A stretch of 64,000 bases of DNA from Prostheceraeus crozeri (GCA_907163375.1 CAJQUW010001759.1:62001-126000), one strand, 5' to 3'; numbered from the stretch's first letter, positions 1 through 11,035 are shown. A program made the numbers and translations. The notes: generated by a model not told the origin, from the letters alone.

Positions 1-12
1 TTATCACCAATA

Positions 13-3000
13 ATGATTAATCATAATAATTATAAAGGACGTAATTATAATTATGATTATGATTCCGATTATCTATCTTTATCTTTAGAATATCAACAAA
101 AATTACAAAATTTAAATGAAAGTTTACAAAAATGTAAAACAGATTATCAACAACAAACAAAAATATTAGTACAAGAATATGGCCATAAATATCAAAATAA
201 GATAGAAACGATTCAAGAAATCAATAAAGACAATAAAGAATTAAATGATGAAGAAAATAAAGAATTAAATGAATGTTTAAAAAAATGTCAACAACAATAT
301 AAAGAACAATATAATAATGAATATGAACAACAGCTGAAAATATTCAATCAAAATTATCATCGAAATACATTTAATCTTACAAAAGAAATTGATGAAACAC
401 ATGAAATATATCAAGATAAATTTGAAAAACTAGAACAGACAAAACAACCAGCACAAGCGAATATATTATATTATCAGGGTCATTTTATATTGTGTAAAGA
501 TGTTTCTATATTTACAAAAACTTCAGATAATACAAATTTTCCTTGTCTTCAATGTATGACAAGTTTTAGAACTAAAGAAGAAATGAATAGACATTTGGAG
601 AATTGTCAACAAAATGAAGCAGTTGAAAATACTTTTCCTAAAGATGATTATTTAGAATACAATAAATGGTATTTCAAAAATAAAGTACCCTTTACTATTT
701 ATTGTGATTTTGAAGCATATAATGTTAATATGACACAAAATCGAACGGAAAGTTCCAGGGCTTCGCCCGATTCTGAAAAAAGTGCAGCTGAACAAAGTAA
801 AGAAAAATATTTATTTGAACAAAAACCATTATGTTGGGGAATGTACATTCATTCAAATTATCCTGAATTATTTAAATCAGAATATTATCAATACTATGGT
901 GAAGATAGTTCAGAAATGTTTACAAAGAAAGTAGAAGAATTAGAAAATTATTTTTCACAATTGCTTGAAACAAATATACCAATGATGCCATTAACAGAAA
1001 AAGAAAAATTAAATTTTGTTAATGAAACAAAATGTTATTACTGTGGAAAAGAATTTACAAAAAATTATAAAAATGGCAAAGGTAGATATCTTGATAAGGT
1101 AAAAGATCATGATCATCTAAATGGATTATATAGAGGTGCAGCACATAATTCTTGTAATCTTAATGCTAATAAATTTAAATATAACTTTGTTCCTCTATAT
1201 TTCTACAATGGTTCTAAATATGATTTCCATCTAGTAATGAAAGATTTATTTTCATCTGAAAAATTACAACAACAACAAATAAATGTACTATGTAAAACAG
1301 AAGAAGAATATTTTTCAATGCAATTAGGTTGTATTAGAATTTTAGATGCATTTAGATTTTTTACTCCTTATTCATTAGATGTTATGGGAAAAACTTTGAA
1401 ATCTGAACAATGTAAAATATTAAATAAATATAATTTAAAACCTTTAAAAGGCATATTTCCGTATGAGTACATAACTGGAGATAAAACCTGTGGTTCACAG
1501 TCGAAGACTGATTTTAATTCTGTGAATAAAATTATGGAAGAAAAACAACTTCCTCCAATAAATAAATTTAAATCAACATTAAAACAATCACAATTATCTG
1601 ACGAAGATTATGCAGAAGCTGAAAAGAATTGGAGAGAGTTAAATTGTAAAACAATGTATGATTATACAATGAAATATCTTCAGATGTATTAATCCTTGCT
1701 GATCTTTTTGAAAACTTTCGTGATGTGTTTAGAATATTACGGAATAGATCCATGTTATTGTTATTCTACACCAGGTTTAACATGGTTAGCAGGATTAAAA
1801 CATACAAATGTTAAACTTAAACATTATAAAGAAAATACATATGATAAATTATTATTTTTTGAATCTGGAATTAGAGGTGGAGTTTCATCAGTTTTAGGTA
1901 ATAGATATGTTAAATGTTATAATAAGAAAGTAAATCCACAAGAATATGGAATAATGAAACCTTTATCTCCAGAAAAGAAAAAATATTAGAAATTTTTCGA
2001 ACGAAACGAGAAGGAGTAGAACGTGAAAATGCAATTGATGAATTCATGAGAGAAAACTATTTGTTATATTATGATTTTAATAGCTTATATTCTTCTTGCA
2101 TGATACAAGAATTACCAACAGGTGAAATGTCATGGTGTAATATTCTAGATTATCAAAAAACATATGATGGAAATTATAATCATGGTTATATATATGAAGT
2201 TGATTTAGTATATCCTGATGAAATAAAAGATAAAACAAAATATTTTCCTTTCTGTCCCGAAAACAAAATTCCCAATATAGAAGATTTTTCAGATTATCAA
2301 AAATCTATAATTCCTAAGAAATACAGACCAACAAAAAAACTTATGTTAACACAAAGCAATAAAGGAAAGTATGTTGTTGAAGGAAGAATGCTATATTGGT
2401 ATTTAGATCATGGAATGATTCTCACAAAAATTCACCGGAAACTAGTGTATAGAATATCTAGGTGGTTAAAAGATTATATAGAGTTCAATATTGAAAAACG
2501 TAAAATAGCTAAAAGAAATAAAGATGATTTTGGAAACGTGTTCTTCAAATTAATGAATAATGCATTTTATGGTAAGACTTTAGAAAATGTGCGTAATAGA
2601 CAAAATATTGAAATAGTTTATGATAAAGATAGGTTTCAAAATTTAACAAGGAAACCTACATATAAAAGAACTACTAGATTTAGTGATGAACTATGTGCTG
2701 TACATTTACGTCGAATCAGCGTAAAACATGATAAGTTTAATTTTATAGGATTCACTATATTAGAATTAGCTAAACTATTTATGTATAGATTTATATATGA
2801 TTATTTAGCACCTGCTTATGGCAAAAACTATAAATTACACTTTACAGATACCGATTCTGTTTTCTTAGAATTAACAATACCGTATAATTCTACACTTGAT
2901 GAAGAAATAGATAAAATAAAAGATATCATTCATCCTTCTGATTTATGTAAAGTAAAAGATGAATTAGAAGGAAATGAAGATTTCATAACAGAAGCTATAT

Positions 3001-3275
3001 TTTTAAAATCTAAATGTTATTGTTATAACACAACTAATAATATTAAAACACATAAAACATTAAAAGGAATTTCAAAGGCATCAGTGGCTAATCAAATAAC
3101 ATTTCAAGATTATAAAAATGTATTATTTAATAATGAAATAAAAACAGCATGTAATTATAGACTTAATTCAAAAAAACATAAAATGTATTTAAAAGAAGAA
3201 CATAAATTAGCATTAGATCCATTTGATGATAAAAGAAAAATTTTACCTGATGGAATAACTACTTCACCTTTTTAA
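13..3275 (+). pseudogene. Protein-primed family B DNA polymerase region (pPolB), in pieces
   Basis: Replicates the linear element using a terminal protein as primer, by family analogy. In order: a glutamine/lysine-rich coiled coil (13-460); a C2HC finger-like CLQC...H...C (about 545-605); exonuclease motif I, YCDFEAY (about 700-720); an HNH/endonuclease VII-like insert (CYYCGKEF at about 1032, then DHDHLNG and RGAAH...CN to 1160); exonuclease II, FYNGSKYDFH (about 1200); polymerase motif A, YDFNSLYSS (about 2070); motif B, NNAFYGKT (about 2555); motif C, FTDTDS (about 2842). All catalytic signatures are visible. The region is read in about three pieces and is treated as a fossil. The HNH insert inside the polymerase is a known trait of invertebrate Polinton-like polymerases. 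Confidence 0.92.
744..773 (+). repeat. GC-rich hairpin repeat, inverted partner at 5091-5118
   Basis: A short stretch around GGGCTTCGCCC with flanks CGAACGGAA and TTCCA sits in otherwise AT-rich DNA within the polymerase region. An inverted near-copy (ACGGGCGAAGCCC with TAGAAC and TTCGGTTCG flanks) lies at the 3' end of the coiled-coil gene. The stems could form a stable UUCG-type hairpin. Function unknown; it may be a small mobile palindrome or a processing signal. Confidence 0.5.
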
Positions 3276-3361
3276 TTTTCTAATTTCTAAGATAGTCAAA
3301 TTTGATATATACATAAAATAAAAATAAAAAATATTATAACACTATATTTGTATATTTTTTA

Positions 3362-4128
3362 TCACTCGGTAAACAAATGTTCTATAACTCTATCATGAAT
3401 TTTTTTATCAATATTAATTGTAATGAAGCCATAATCTTTTGACCAAGCATTGTTACACGATTGTTTAAATTCATCTTTATTTCTTACACATAAATCTCTT
3501 AACAAATCACTTAAGTTTCTTGCATTTATTTCAAATAGTATAAATATATTTGCATTCTTTCTAATAACACTTCCGTCTAATGAATACATACTTTGTGTTA
3601 AATAAAATACACTACAGTTATTATGTCTACCTCTTGTGAAATAATTTCTCTGAACTGACTGATTTCTGTCATTAACACAATCATCAAAAATTACACAATG
3701 TTTCATTGTTTTATCTAGTTTACTAGGATCTTGCATATTACCACTATCATCTATTAATTGTATCTTTATATGCTTATTTTTATTAGATTCAACTAACTGA
3801 TTATTTTTTGCTGCTTCTTCACACCACGAACTTATTTCTTCTTCATCTTCAGATTTTTCATATTCTTTGAATAATGAAGCAATTGCTGTTTTTTAAGATT
3901 ATTTTCAAATCCGTATTTTAAAAATTGATAGACGGGTTGTTCTGCTGTTGTTGTATAAATTATAAGATTGTTATAATCCAAAAAATTTGGAGTCGTTAAA
4001 ATTTTAAATAATAGATATGTTTTTCCACAAACTGATCTTCCGCAAATAACTGACAAAACTTTATTAGATAAATTTGGATGATGATTAAATTTAAGTTTCT
4101 TTTTATTTAATGGGGGTAGTTCACTCAT
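3362..4128 (-). pseudogene. A32/FtsK-like genome-packaging ATPase, in pieces
   Basis: Pumps DNA into the capsid in adenovirus-, Polinton- and NCLDV-type elements. The first part (3832-4128) has Walker A, CGRSVCGKT, after an N-terminal strand and is followed by the LIIYTTT segment typical of the family. The second part (3362-3736) has Walker B, CVIFDDC, then a sensor-like YLTQSM and an arginine-containing helix. A position immediately upstream of the jelly-roll candidate on the same strand is usual in these elements. Identification rests on the Walker motifs and order; it is treated as a fossil with about one break. Confidence 0.85.
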
Positions 4129-4203
4129 TTTTTAATAAAAAAATTAATTTTTATTTTTAAAGAAGAAGAAGAAAATTAAACTTCTCTAGCTTCGCGTGGG
4201 AGT

Positions 4204-4992
4204 TTATACCTCCCGAACCAAAAGATCTATCATAATCTCTTCACCTCCAAAATTTATTTCTTGTCCTTTCTCATCAGTGATTCTCATGTTAATGTTGTTA
4301 ATAGTTTTTCTTGTAATAGGAAAATATATTAATGTTTGTGGAATTACATTTAATCTATAACCAATGGGTACAGTAAAAGCTGGAAAACTGAATATTAAAT
4401 TTGACAATTTACCATTTATATATCCTCCTTCAATAATGTCACAATGTACAACAATTGAATTTATTTCAGTTATTTTTGGAATCTTCTCACCTAAATGATA
4501 ACCTTGACTATAGGTTTGTTTATTAAATCCTAATAGCTTTGACAATGATCTATCATGATTAAAATCAACTTGATGATTTTCGTCTAAAGTAAGAGAAAAT
4601 TTATTGACTGCCGGTTCAACTGCAAAATGTAATTGTTTCTTATCTTTAAATGGTATACCTAAATGTCTCTTAATTTCATTTGATATTGATTCAACTTCGT
4701 AAGAACCAGGAAGAAAAGTTTGTATTTTCCATGTTTTGCCTTTATCAGTAGAATATCTAAATTGATCATTCACATCTTTGATAACGTTTTGAATAGTGTT
4801 AAATGTAGAGAAACTAGTCAATGCAATTTGATAATTTTTATTTTGTTCCAAATGTAGAATGGGTTCTAAATTACAAGTGTGTGATGAAGTAGTTGTTATA
4901 ATTTTTAACGTCGTACTAAATTTTGATGAACCCAAAATCTCTGTTAGATTTTCTAAATGATTATTAATTTTGTCTAAATCTGCTGAACACAT
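4204..4992 (-). CDS. Putative minor capsid/penton jelly-roll protein
   Basis: 262 aa in one open frame. The N-terminal third has a short helix followed by beta-rich sequence; the middle has the LSKLLGF motif; the end has short alternating beta strands (INSIVVHCDI, GYRLNVIP, INNINMRITDEKG). This strand pattern and its place between ATPase and coiled-coil genes match the jelly-roll minor capsid candidates of Polinton-like elements. There is no signal peptide or membrane segment. The ATG at 4992 follows an AT-rich leader with several repeated ATAGATAAAAAT units. The structural assignment is inference from family context; the ORF itself is clearly coding. Confidence 0.65.
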   Translation of the reverse strand: MCSADLDKINNHLENLTEILGSSKFSTTLKIITTTSSHTCNLEPILHLEQNKNYQIALTSFSTFNTIQNVIKDVNDQFRYSTDKGKTWKIQTFLPGSYEVESISNEIKRHLGIPFKDKKQLHFAVEPAVNKFSLTLDENHQVDFNHDRSLSKLLGFNKQTYSQGYHLGEKIPKITEINSIVVHCDIIEGGYINGKLSNLIFSFPAFTVPIGYRLNVIPQTLIYFPITRKTINNINMRITDEKGQEINFGGEEIMIDLLVREV

Positions 4993-5104
4993 TTTTTAGT
5001 TAAAATTTTGAATAAATATTATAGATAAAAATCGTAGATAAAAATCATAGATAAAAATCATAAATAAAAATTAGAAACAACATATTTCAGCTACGGGCGA
5101 AGCC

Positions 5105-5995
5105 CTAGAACATTCGGTTCGTTATACTTTTATAATCCTCTTCATTTAGAATCTTCTTTTCTAACAGTCTTTTCAATATAGCATGAATTTCATTGAAACT
5201 AGAATTATATCCTTCTTTTATTGCCGATATTAAAATATTTAATCTATTTAGTAATTCTTGTGGATCATCTGGTAAGAATACAGTTTTTTCTGTTTTCTGT
5301 TTTTCAGATAAACCTTTTCCTACTTTAACTCCCGTTGATAATAAATTTTCTAATTGTTTATAACGTCTAAGAGATTTTACTGCACCAACTCTATCTAACA
5401 TAGCTTTATATTTTATGAGATCTTCTACAGCATAATTATTTAAATCTGCTCCTCTTAAAAGATCAACAAAATTTCTATCTAAATTAAAAGGAGATTTATC
5501 TGGTGAAAAAATTAAACCTCGAAAAGGTTGTGGAAATATTTCTTTTTGTCCGAGATAAAATCTAGGTATTGTTTTTCCATCTATAAATGAGATAGAATGT
5601 TCAAATTGCATAGATTTTGGTAATATCTTATTAATGTTTGATTCTAGTAATCCATAGTCATCTAATATAGTTTTGTGCTCTGGATCTGTTATATCAATTT
5701 GTTTATCATTATTTGTAAGTTCTTTTTCAAGAGTTTTAAATGGTTTCATAGTTTTTTCAAAATCAGTTTTTACTTGCTCGGTTTGCTGCATTTTTTCAAA
5801 CATATCAGATTGAATACCAGCTTTTATCATTCTATGTTGAAGATGATTTTCTTTCATAATATTTCTTTGTTTTATTAACTCTTCTAATTGTTTAATTCTT
5901 TTTTGATTATCAGCTCTAATTTTATCCATTTTTAAAATATAATATTTGAATTTTGTGGTAACATTGGAATACAACAAAAACATTTTACTGAACAA
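5105..5995 (-). CDS. Coiled-coil protein of Polinton-like element, function unknown
   Basis: 296 aa. The first 20 or so residues before MDKIRADNQ look like an upstream extension, and the internal Met (about 5928) is a more natural start. Residues 22-110 form a charged coiled coil; the middle has a compact region (FIDGKTIPRFYLGQKE, then PFRGLIFSPDKSPFNLDR); the C-terminal third is helical (KSLRRYKQLENLL, then a second coil). The same gene order (ATPase, jelly-roll candidate, coiled-coil protein) is seen in related invertebrate elements, where this protein is uncharacterised. A virion or scaffold role is possible but not shown. It ends within a GC-rich hairpin repeat. Confidence 0.6.
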   Translation of the reverse strand: MFSKMFLLYSNVTTKFKYYILKMDKIRADNQKRIKQLEELIKQRNIMKENHLQHRMIKAGIQSDMFEKMQQTEQVKTDFEKTMKPFKTLEKELTNNDKQIDITDPEHKTILDDYGLLESNINKILPKSMQFEHSISFIDGKTIPRFYLGQKEIFPQPFRGLIFSPDKSPFNLDRNFVDLLRGADLNNYAVEDLIKYKAMLDRVGAVKSLRRYKQLENLLSTGVKVGKGLSEKQKTEKTVFLPDDPQELLNRLNILISAIKEGYNSSFNEIHAILKRLLEKKILNEEDYKSITNRMF

Positions 5996-6106
5996 ATTAT
6001 TTTTTTATTGCTTTGTTGTCTGACATCTTTTCGTTTAAAGTTTTCTCGTTTTAAGTTTTGTTTAATAAAGTTTTGCTTAAATTTTCGCTTAAAGTTTTTA
6101 GCTCTT

Positions 6107-6772
6107 CTAAAAAAAATTATCATTATCTTCATTAGAAATTTTACCATCACTAAAAGTTTTAGCATCACTCGAAATTTTGCCATCCTGTTTATTCTTATCA
6201 TCAACTTTTTCTGACTGTAATTGAAATGATATTTGATTTACTTCATTAGCTATTTGATCAAATTTTTCAATCTCATCTAACGTAATAACATTATCATCAC
6301 ATACTCTTTGAAAGTAGTAATGCAATTTGTCATAGACTTCTTTAATATGTAAATGCTTAGTTTTTAATGATTTTCGTTTCTTAGTTATTAAAGATTTATC
6401 TAACATTGTAACAAGTGAAGCTGCAAAAACACCCGTACCTGTTAAAGCTGTAGCAACTACTGGAATTACTAAAACACCAGAAGATATAACAATAGTGAGA
6501 GCGCCTAAACTTATTGTTAAGAATATGCCAATTCCTTGTGTTACATTCTTAACTTTAGTCCATCTCTTTCTTAATTTTTTATAATGCTCTAATCTTAATA
6601 GTAATTGAGATTCCTTATCTTTCATATAACGTACTCTATCTTTGTGTTTTTCTTTATTCATTTTTTCAATGTCCATTAAAGTAGAACTACGTTCATATGA
6701 TAACGAAGGATATATTCTTGCGGTTTCTTCCACTTTTGTTTCTTCCATTTTTAAAGAAATATTTTTAGTCAC
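6107..6772 (-). CDS. Two-helix membrane protein of Polinton-like element
   Basis: 221 aa. Start choice is between Met1 and Met9 (MEETKVEE). Residues 40-80 are strongly charged and helical. Residues about 83-125 are a glycine- and valine-rich hydrophobic stretch long enough for a membrane hairpin (IFLTISLGALTIVISSGV, then VVATALTGTGVF). A helical domain with an EF-like acidic turn (DDNVITLDEIEKFDQ) follows, then a hydrophilic tail with repeated DGKISS/SDAKTFS units. It is the last gene before the terminal repeats. No homology is claimed; membrane association or vesicle wrapping is inference. Confidence 0.55.
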   Translation of the reverse strand: MTKNISLKMEETKVEETARIYPSLSYERSSTLMDIEKMNKEKHKDRVRYMKDKESQLLLRLEHYKKLRKRWTKVKNVTQGIGIFLTISLGALTIVISSGVLVIPVVATALTGTGVFAASLVTMLDKSLITKKRKSLKTKHLHIKEVYDKLHYYFQRVCDDNVITLDEIEKFDQIANEVNQISFQLQSEKVDDKNKQDGKISSDAKTFSDGKISNEDNDNFF

Positions 6773-6779
6773 ATGATAT

Positions 6780-7240
6780 ATTTTAAAAACCTGAAAGAAG
6801 GATAAAATTCATGAATTTGAAATTCTCAACTTTTATGATTTTCGGTGTCCTGGAACGGTCATGATTTAAGCAATGAAAAATGTCATAATCACAAATTTGA
6901 GATTCTTAACTTTTATGATTTTTTCGGTGTCCTAGAACGGTCATGATTTTGGGAGCAAAATGTCATAATCACAAATTTGAGATTTTGAAAAATTTGAAAA
7001 TTGGGTATTTTTAAAAACGCCCAAATTTATGAATTTAGGTCTTCATAACCTGAAAAAGGGTTCAAATTCATGAATTTATGTCGTTTTTAAAAATGCCATT
7101 TTTTGAAAAAATGGTACTTTTTGAATGGACTAAATTCATGTATTTAGGTCTTAAAAACCTGAAAAAGGGTTCAAATTCATGAATTTATGTCGTTTTTAAA
7201 GATACTATTTTTTTGAATTTTATGGTGTCCTGGAACGGTC
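6780..7240. repeat. Terminal repeat zone of the AT-rich Polinton-like element
   Basis: No gene. Three copies of GGTGTCCTGGAACGGTC (6844, 6927, 7224; the second has one change) alternate with imperfect tandem units of about 100 bp containing CATGAATTTATGTCGTTTTT (around 7068 and 7174). This looks like the inner and outer part of an inverted terminal repeat whose partner lies left of the window. Confidence 0.55.
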
Positions 7241-7256
7241 TTTTGCCCATTACTGA

Positions 7257-8020
7257 TGCATGGTCTGCGGCAGATGGATACACAAGAGATGTAGTGGTGT
7301 GAGAGGAACCGTAACAGCAGCATCTACTCACGGATTTGCATGCAAGCGCTGCAGGGGTGACATACCACCAGTAACGAAGATTACTGACGGAAAAGAAATG
7401 GAGGCAGCAGGTCAACACTACGAAGTAGTGAACAGATTTTGTTACCTTGCTGACATGTTGGATGGTGGCGGTGGAGTGGATGCAGCTGTGTCTACACGGA
7501 TACGTTGTGGTTGGAAGCGATTCCACGAGCTGTTGCCTTTCCTGACATCACGGGCGGCACCTCTATGGATGAAGGGGCAAGTGTACGACGTGTGTATACG
7601 AAAGAGCATGCTGTATGGTAGTGAAACGTGGGCCATGAAGACAGAAAACAAAATGAAGATGATATGGGCTGAAAGAGGAATGGCCAGGTGGCTTTGTGGT
7701 GTGTCGCTTCGAGAAGGAATCCCCAGCGATGACCTCCTTCGAAGACCGAGCCTAGTTGGAATGGAAGAAGGCGTTTGAGGTGGTATGGTCACGTAGTGAG
7801 GAAAGCAGATGATGATTGGGTGAAGAAGGTGTGGAAGTCAGAAGTGCCAGGGCGAACCCCAAGAGGACGACCTCGAATCACATGGGAGGAGAGAGTTCGA
7901 GCAGACTGTAAGAAAATGGGTCTCTGCGAGGAAGATGCAAAGGATCGGGACAGGTGGAGAACTGATATCAGAGGCAATCGTCCAAGCCGGCCAACGGACG
8001 TAAAACGTATACGATACTGA
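7257..8020 (+). mobile_element. LINE fragment, C-terminal end of reverse transcriptase protein
   Basis: A 5'-truncated non-LTR retrotransposon copy starting 16 bases after the preceding element. It holds the Cys-rich CMVCGRWIHKRC...FACKRCRG segment, then FCYLADMLDGGGGVDAAVSTRI, LYGSETWAMK, ARWLCGV and YGHVVRKADD...RGRPRITWEE. This is the well-known C-terminal tail of invertebrate LINE polymerases after the YADD domain. Two reading frames are used (7260-7778 and 7775-8020), so there is a frameshift near 7775. The RT core and endonuclease are absent. Confidence 0.85.
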
Positions 8021-8061
8021 TGACTTCGGTATGTACCACCAAAAATTAAAAACAAACAGTT

Positions 8062-8303
8062 TTGAACTTAGACTGCATCAATGACAGATGCAGTAACAAA
8101 ATTAGTCAGATCGTGGGCAAATTTGATTTTCCTATTAGAGTTGTTAATAAGCCTGCGAAATACAGAAGCCTTGAATACGAAAAACAGAGAATAAAACATT
8201 CTAGCTGCAAAACTTGTGAAAATATGCCTATGACGCATACATGTGACGACAGATTCATTGTCTATTCGTTTGTTTGTAGATATTGTAGCAAAAGCTATCT
8301 TGG
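8062..8303 (+). mobile_element. Penelope-like element fragment, start of GIY-YIG endonuclease
   Basis: The reading frame carries HSSCKTCENMP...CDDRFIVYSF and CRYCSKSYLG, the Cys-rich linker and the first GIY-YIG strand (Y...YLG) of Penelope-like retroelements. It is cut at 8303 by a hAT transposon, and the frame resumes at 10803 with QTSSQFQTR. The family call rests on the C-x2-C linker plus the GIY-YIG pattern. Confidence 0.65.
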
Positions 8304-8717
8304 CAGTGGTCGGATTTCGAAATTTCGCGTATCGGCTCTGATTTCGCGTATTAGCGCTGATTTCGCGCATCAGCACTGATTTCGTTTACTTTTGTTTTAT
8401 GTACCCTACGAGCAAGTATATATTTATGTGGTAACACAAGTTTACGTACTATAAGTTTACAGGAACAAGTCCACTTACAGCGAACAAAAATAGATGATAG
8501 AGAGAATTTCGCCTTCTATCAGATGACATACATCTTATGGAGGAAGGCAGATAGGCATTTCAGTGATTTTCATGCTTTGTCAATACATGACACACAGAAC
8601 AATTTTATATAAATTTTGTAATCTCACTTAGCTAATTTGTATGTGCAGTCTTTTTATCGTGTAAACAAACTTCTTTCATTTGAACATTTGAACATTCATT
8701 TGATGCAAATGAACATT

Positions 8718-8771
8718 TGCATCGTGCACCTGATGAAGTCTGTGACGAAAATTTGTCAATAAACTGATGCA
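8718..8771 (+). ncRNA. Hammerhead ribozyme-like motif (degenerate)
   Basis: Core CTGATGA (8730-8736), a stem II AGTC-TGT-GAC, GAAA (8747-8750) and GTC (8755-8757) occur in the right order and are enclosed by TGCATC and GATGCA (8718 and 8766), which can pair. Stem III is minimal. Hammerheads of this kind are known at ends of Penelope-like elements. Activity cannot be judged by eye. Confidence 0.4.
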
Positions 8772-9346
8772 TTTTGAGACTACGTTAATTTTTCTTTATC
8801 ATTTCCTAAGTCTCATGGCGATTACTTTTGAATAATAATAACATGTATAAATGGACAGTGACAGTGAAATACAGGATTTGATATGTAGTTACGTATATGT
8901 AAAATTACTGATTGCGTTTTAACTGGAGATTTTATTAGCTTAATTTGTATTCGCAATATTCACTTGTCATTTGTTTGGCGCATTCTGTTCATTCTTATGG
9001 AAAGGAAATTTTTCAGGAAAATAGAAACACCCAACTTTACTTGATAAAATAAAATAGCATACAAAACCATATAATGAGAACATATAAGATATTGTAGAAT
9101 ATAGAACATGGTTTTCCCACCATACTTGATTGTGATCATGGATCTTCCATAATTAGTATTTTATTGTTTACATGCACGATCTAGGTAAGAAAACTTGCGA
9201 CTTCAACTTATGCGACATCTACTTTATAACTTTATACAAATAGTAACACACACAGAAGTTTGCTTTATACGCCTATGTAACTCATAATGGCAAGCAATCC
9301 ATTGAATTACACAGATTAGTCTTTTTTCTCGAAGCGCGAATATTTG

Positions 9347-10493
9347 TTACTCGGCATAGAAGAATCTGAGAATTGGTGTACGTCTTTTTAGAATCACATC
9401 GAGTGCTCTACTGCGCGCGGCTTCTTTTTTCATTTCTTGTCGAAGATCCATCAGGTCTTTCTCGGCTTTTCTGGCCTGCTGCAGTGCATTCTTTGCAAGA
9501 TATGTTAGTCGCCGTTGCTCATCTTCCTTTTTCTTAAGAGAAGTTGCGATGTCTTCCATCTCAGTCGCGTGCTTTCGAATACTTTCGTTTCTGTTCATTT
9601 CCTCGTTCAATTCTTTTCGTAGACGTTCTTCTAATTTCTGTTTTTCTTTTTCTTCCCGTTCTTTTCATTGCTCCTGCTTCCATGCTTCATATTTTTGGAG
9701 TGCGATGCCGTGTATGAATCTCTGAGTTGACGATCTATTTTCAATGTAGAGCTGTCCAATTTTTTGCTGTTGAGAACAGACTTACTGACGGACAACGCCT
9801 TTATGGTTTCAGAACCCAGCGATCGACGTTTCTTAGTTATTACATCGGATAGACCCGAAAAAATACGTTCGACTTCCGCGTTTCCAGTGGTAAAATAAAA
9901 ATCGCTTTGGCGACTTTTACGAGGGTTGGTGTCTTTCCCACCTTGTCGACTTTCGACCAAAATTCTCCTACATCGTTTTCATAGGCGTTTTTTACCAGAC
10001 TTTGATGAAGCCTAATCTCAACTTGCAATGTCGATTGGTCGCTATCTCCTAAAATGTTAGGGATGGGTTTGACGAATTTAAAAACCCATTTCTCACAATG
10101 GTCACTCTGTTGGTACAGAGGACTTAAAAATCGTGAAGCCCTCAGTAGCTCGTTCCCGAAAGGCAAATAGTCGCTCAATCTTTTTGTAATTTCCATGAAA
10201 AAGGCTTTCATGATCTTGAAGGCGATTGCCTGGTTGGGGCCTGATAAATCTGAGAAGATTTTTCGAGTTTTTTCACCAATGATGATATTGTAGGCGTTGT
10301 GCCAATGATCAAAGTTGGATGCATCAATTTTCCAGCATCGGGAAGGGATCTGATCAATTGATATATTTCTGAAAATCATATTCTCAGAATGAAGTACTAA
10401 CATAATTCTTACGTTAACCTCAGCATATTCACAAGCAACATACATTCGTGTGTAAAATGGATCTGGAAAAGGTAAAAATATTAATAAATCCAT
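9347..10493 (-). pseudogene. hAT transposase remnant
   Basis: Three minus-strand pieces (9840-10493, 9631-9960, 9347-9610). The first ends in an EIT...FGNELLRASRFLSPLY segment. The second has the hAT C-terminal dimerisation signature TGNAEVERIFSGLSDVITKKR. The third is a charged coiled-coil tail (MEDIATSLKKKEDEQRRLTYLAK). Frames change at least twice between 9600 and 9960, so the gene is broken. The N-terminal BED finger and first catalytic Asp are not recognisable. It lies inside the terminal repeats at 8304 and 10794, so this is the element's own transposase. Confidence 0.75.
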
Positions 10494-10802
10494 CGCATAT
10501 CATATGGAACATCGCAGTTCAAACTTAATGATAAGATGTTAAATAATGCCTAGTTAGTCACAAGTATAAAACACATAAAGCAGTTCATAAACTCTATCGA
10601 AGATTGATATTATGAATGAGAATTAGAATATCAATATCAAGTTATCTAGTGACAAGAGCATTAGCTCGCGGTATATATTATAATATATCTAAGTGCATAA
10701 TTTCGTTCGCGTATAAATCCTCAATTTCGCGTATTCGCGCATTTCTAGTCAAATTCGCGTAATACGCGAAATTCGCGTCAGAATCCGACCACTGTATCTT
10801 GG

Positions 10803-11035
10803 TCAAACCAGTAGCCAATTCCAAACTTAGATATCGCGAATATAGTCTCAGAATGAATAACGACAATAGTGTGTCTGATCATTCTAAAAATGACCACAAT
10901 AATTCTATAAATATCAATGACTTTCACGTGATGATGATGTTGCAACACTCCTGTAGACACTAGAATCATTGAAGCGCAAATGATTGAAACTCATAGACCT
11001 AAGCGAAATCGCAAGTATGAAATAGCCAGTTGGTA
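10803..11035 (+). mobile_element. Penelope-like element fragment, rest of GIY-YIG domain
   Basis: This continues the frame interrupted by the hAT: QTSSQFQTR followed by RIIEAQMIETHRPKRNR, the helix of the GIY-YIG domain (E-A-x2-I pattern). It ends near ASW and a stop at about 11033. The reading frame contains at least one stop. No ribozyme-like end is obvious here. Confidence 0.5.

Larger units (their letters stand above)
1..7240. mobile_element. Polinton/adintovirus-like element, right part; left end outside window
   Basis: A very AT-rich block with the gene set of a capsid-bearing DNA element: protein-primed family B DNA polymerase on plus, then packaging ATPase, a jelly-roll candidate, a coiled-coil protein and a membrane protein on minus, converging at about 3.3 kb. 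No integrase or major capsid gene is visible, so these, if present, lie left of the window. The right edge is placed at the last copy of a short terminal repeat just before a LINE. Base composition and proteins differ strongly from the Polinton at 33-52.7 kb, so this is a separate lineage. It is a fossil with few breaks (about three by eye). Element identity is well supported; the exact family is inferred. Confidence 0.85.
8304..10794. mobile_element. hAT transposon with 8-bp target duplication
   Basis: Termini are CAGTGGTCGGATT (8304) and its inverted copy AATCCGACCACTG (ending 10794). The flanks TATCTTGG (8296-8303 and 10795-10802) are an exact 8-bp target duplication, the hallmark of hAT. 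Subterminal TTTCGCGTA-type repeats occur at both ends (8325-8380 and 10690-10780), as expected for transposase-binding sites. The element interrupts a Penelope-like GIY-YIG frame. It carries a decayed transposase on minus and a hammerhead-like motif near its left end. Confidence 0.92.

Noticed and set aside
1-7240. Bacterial or organellar contamination, because the block is so AT-rich
   Set aside because: Protein families (HNH-inserted pPolB, A32 ATPase) and the junction to a LINE fit an integrated Polinton-like element.
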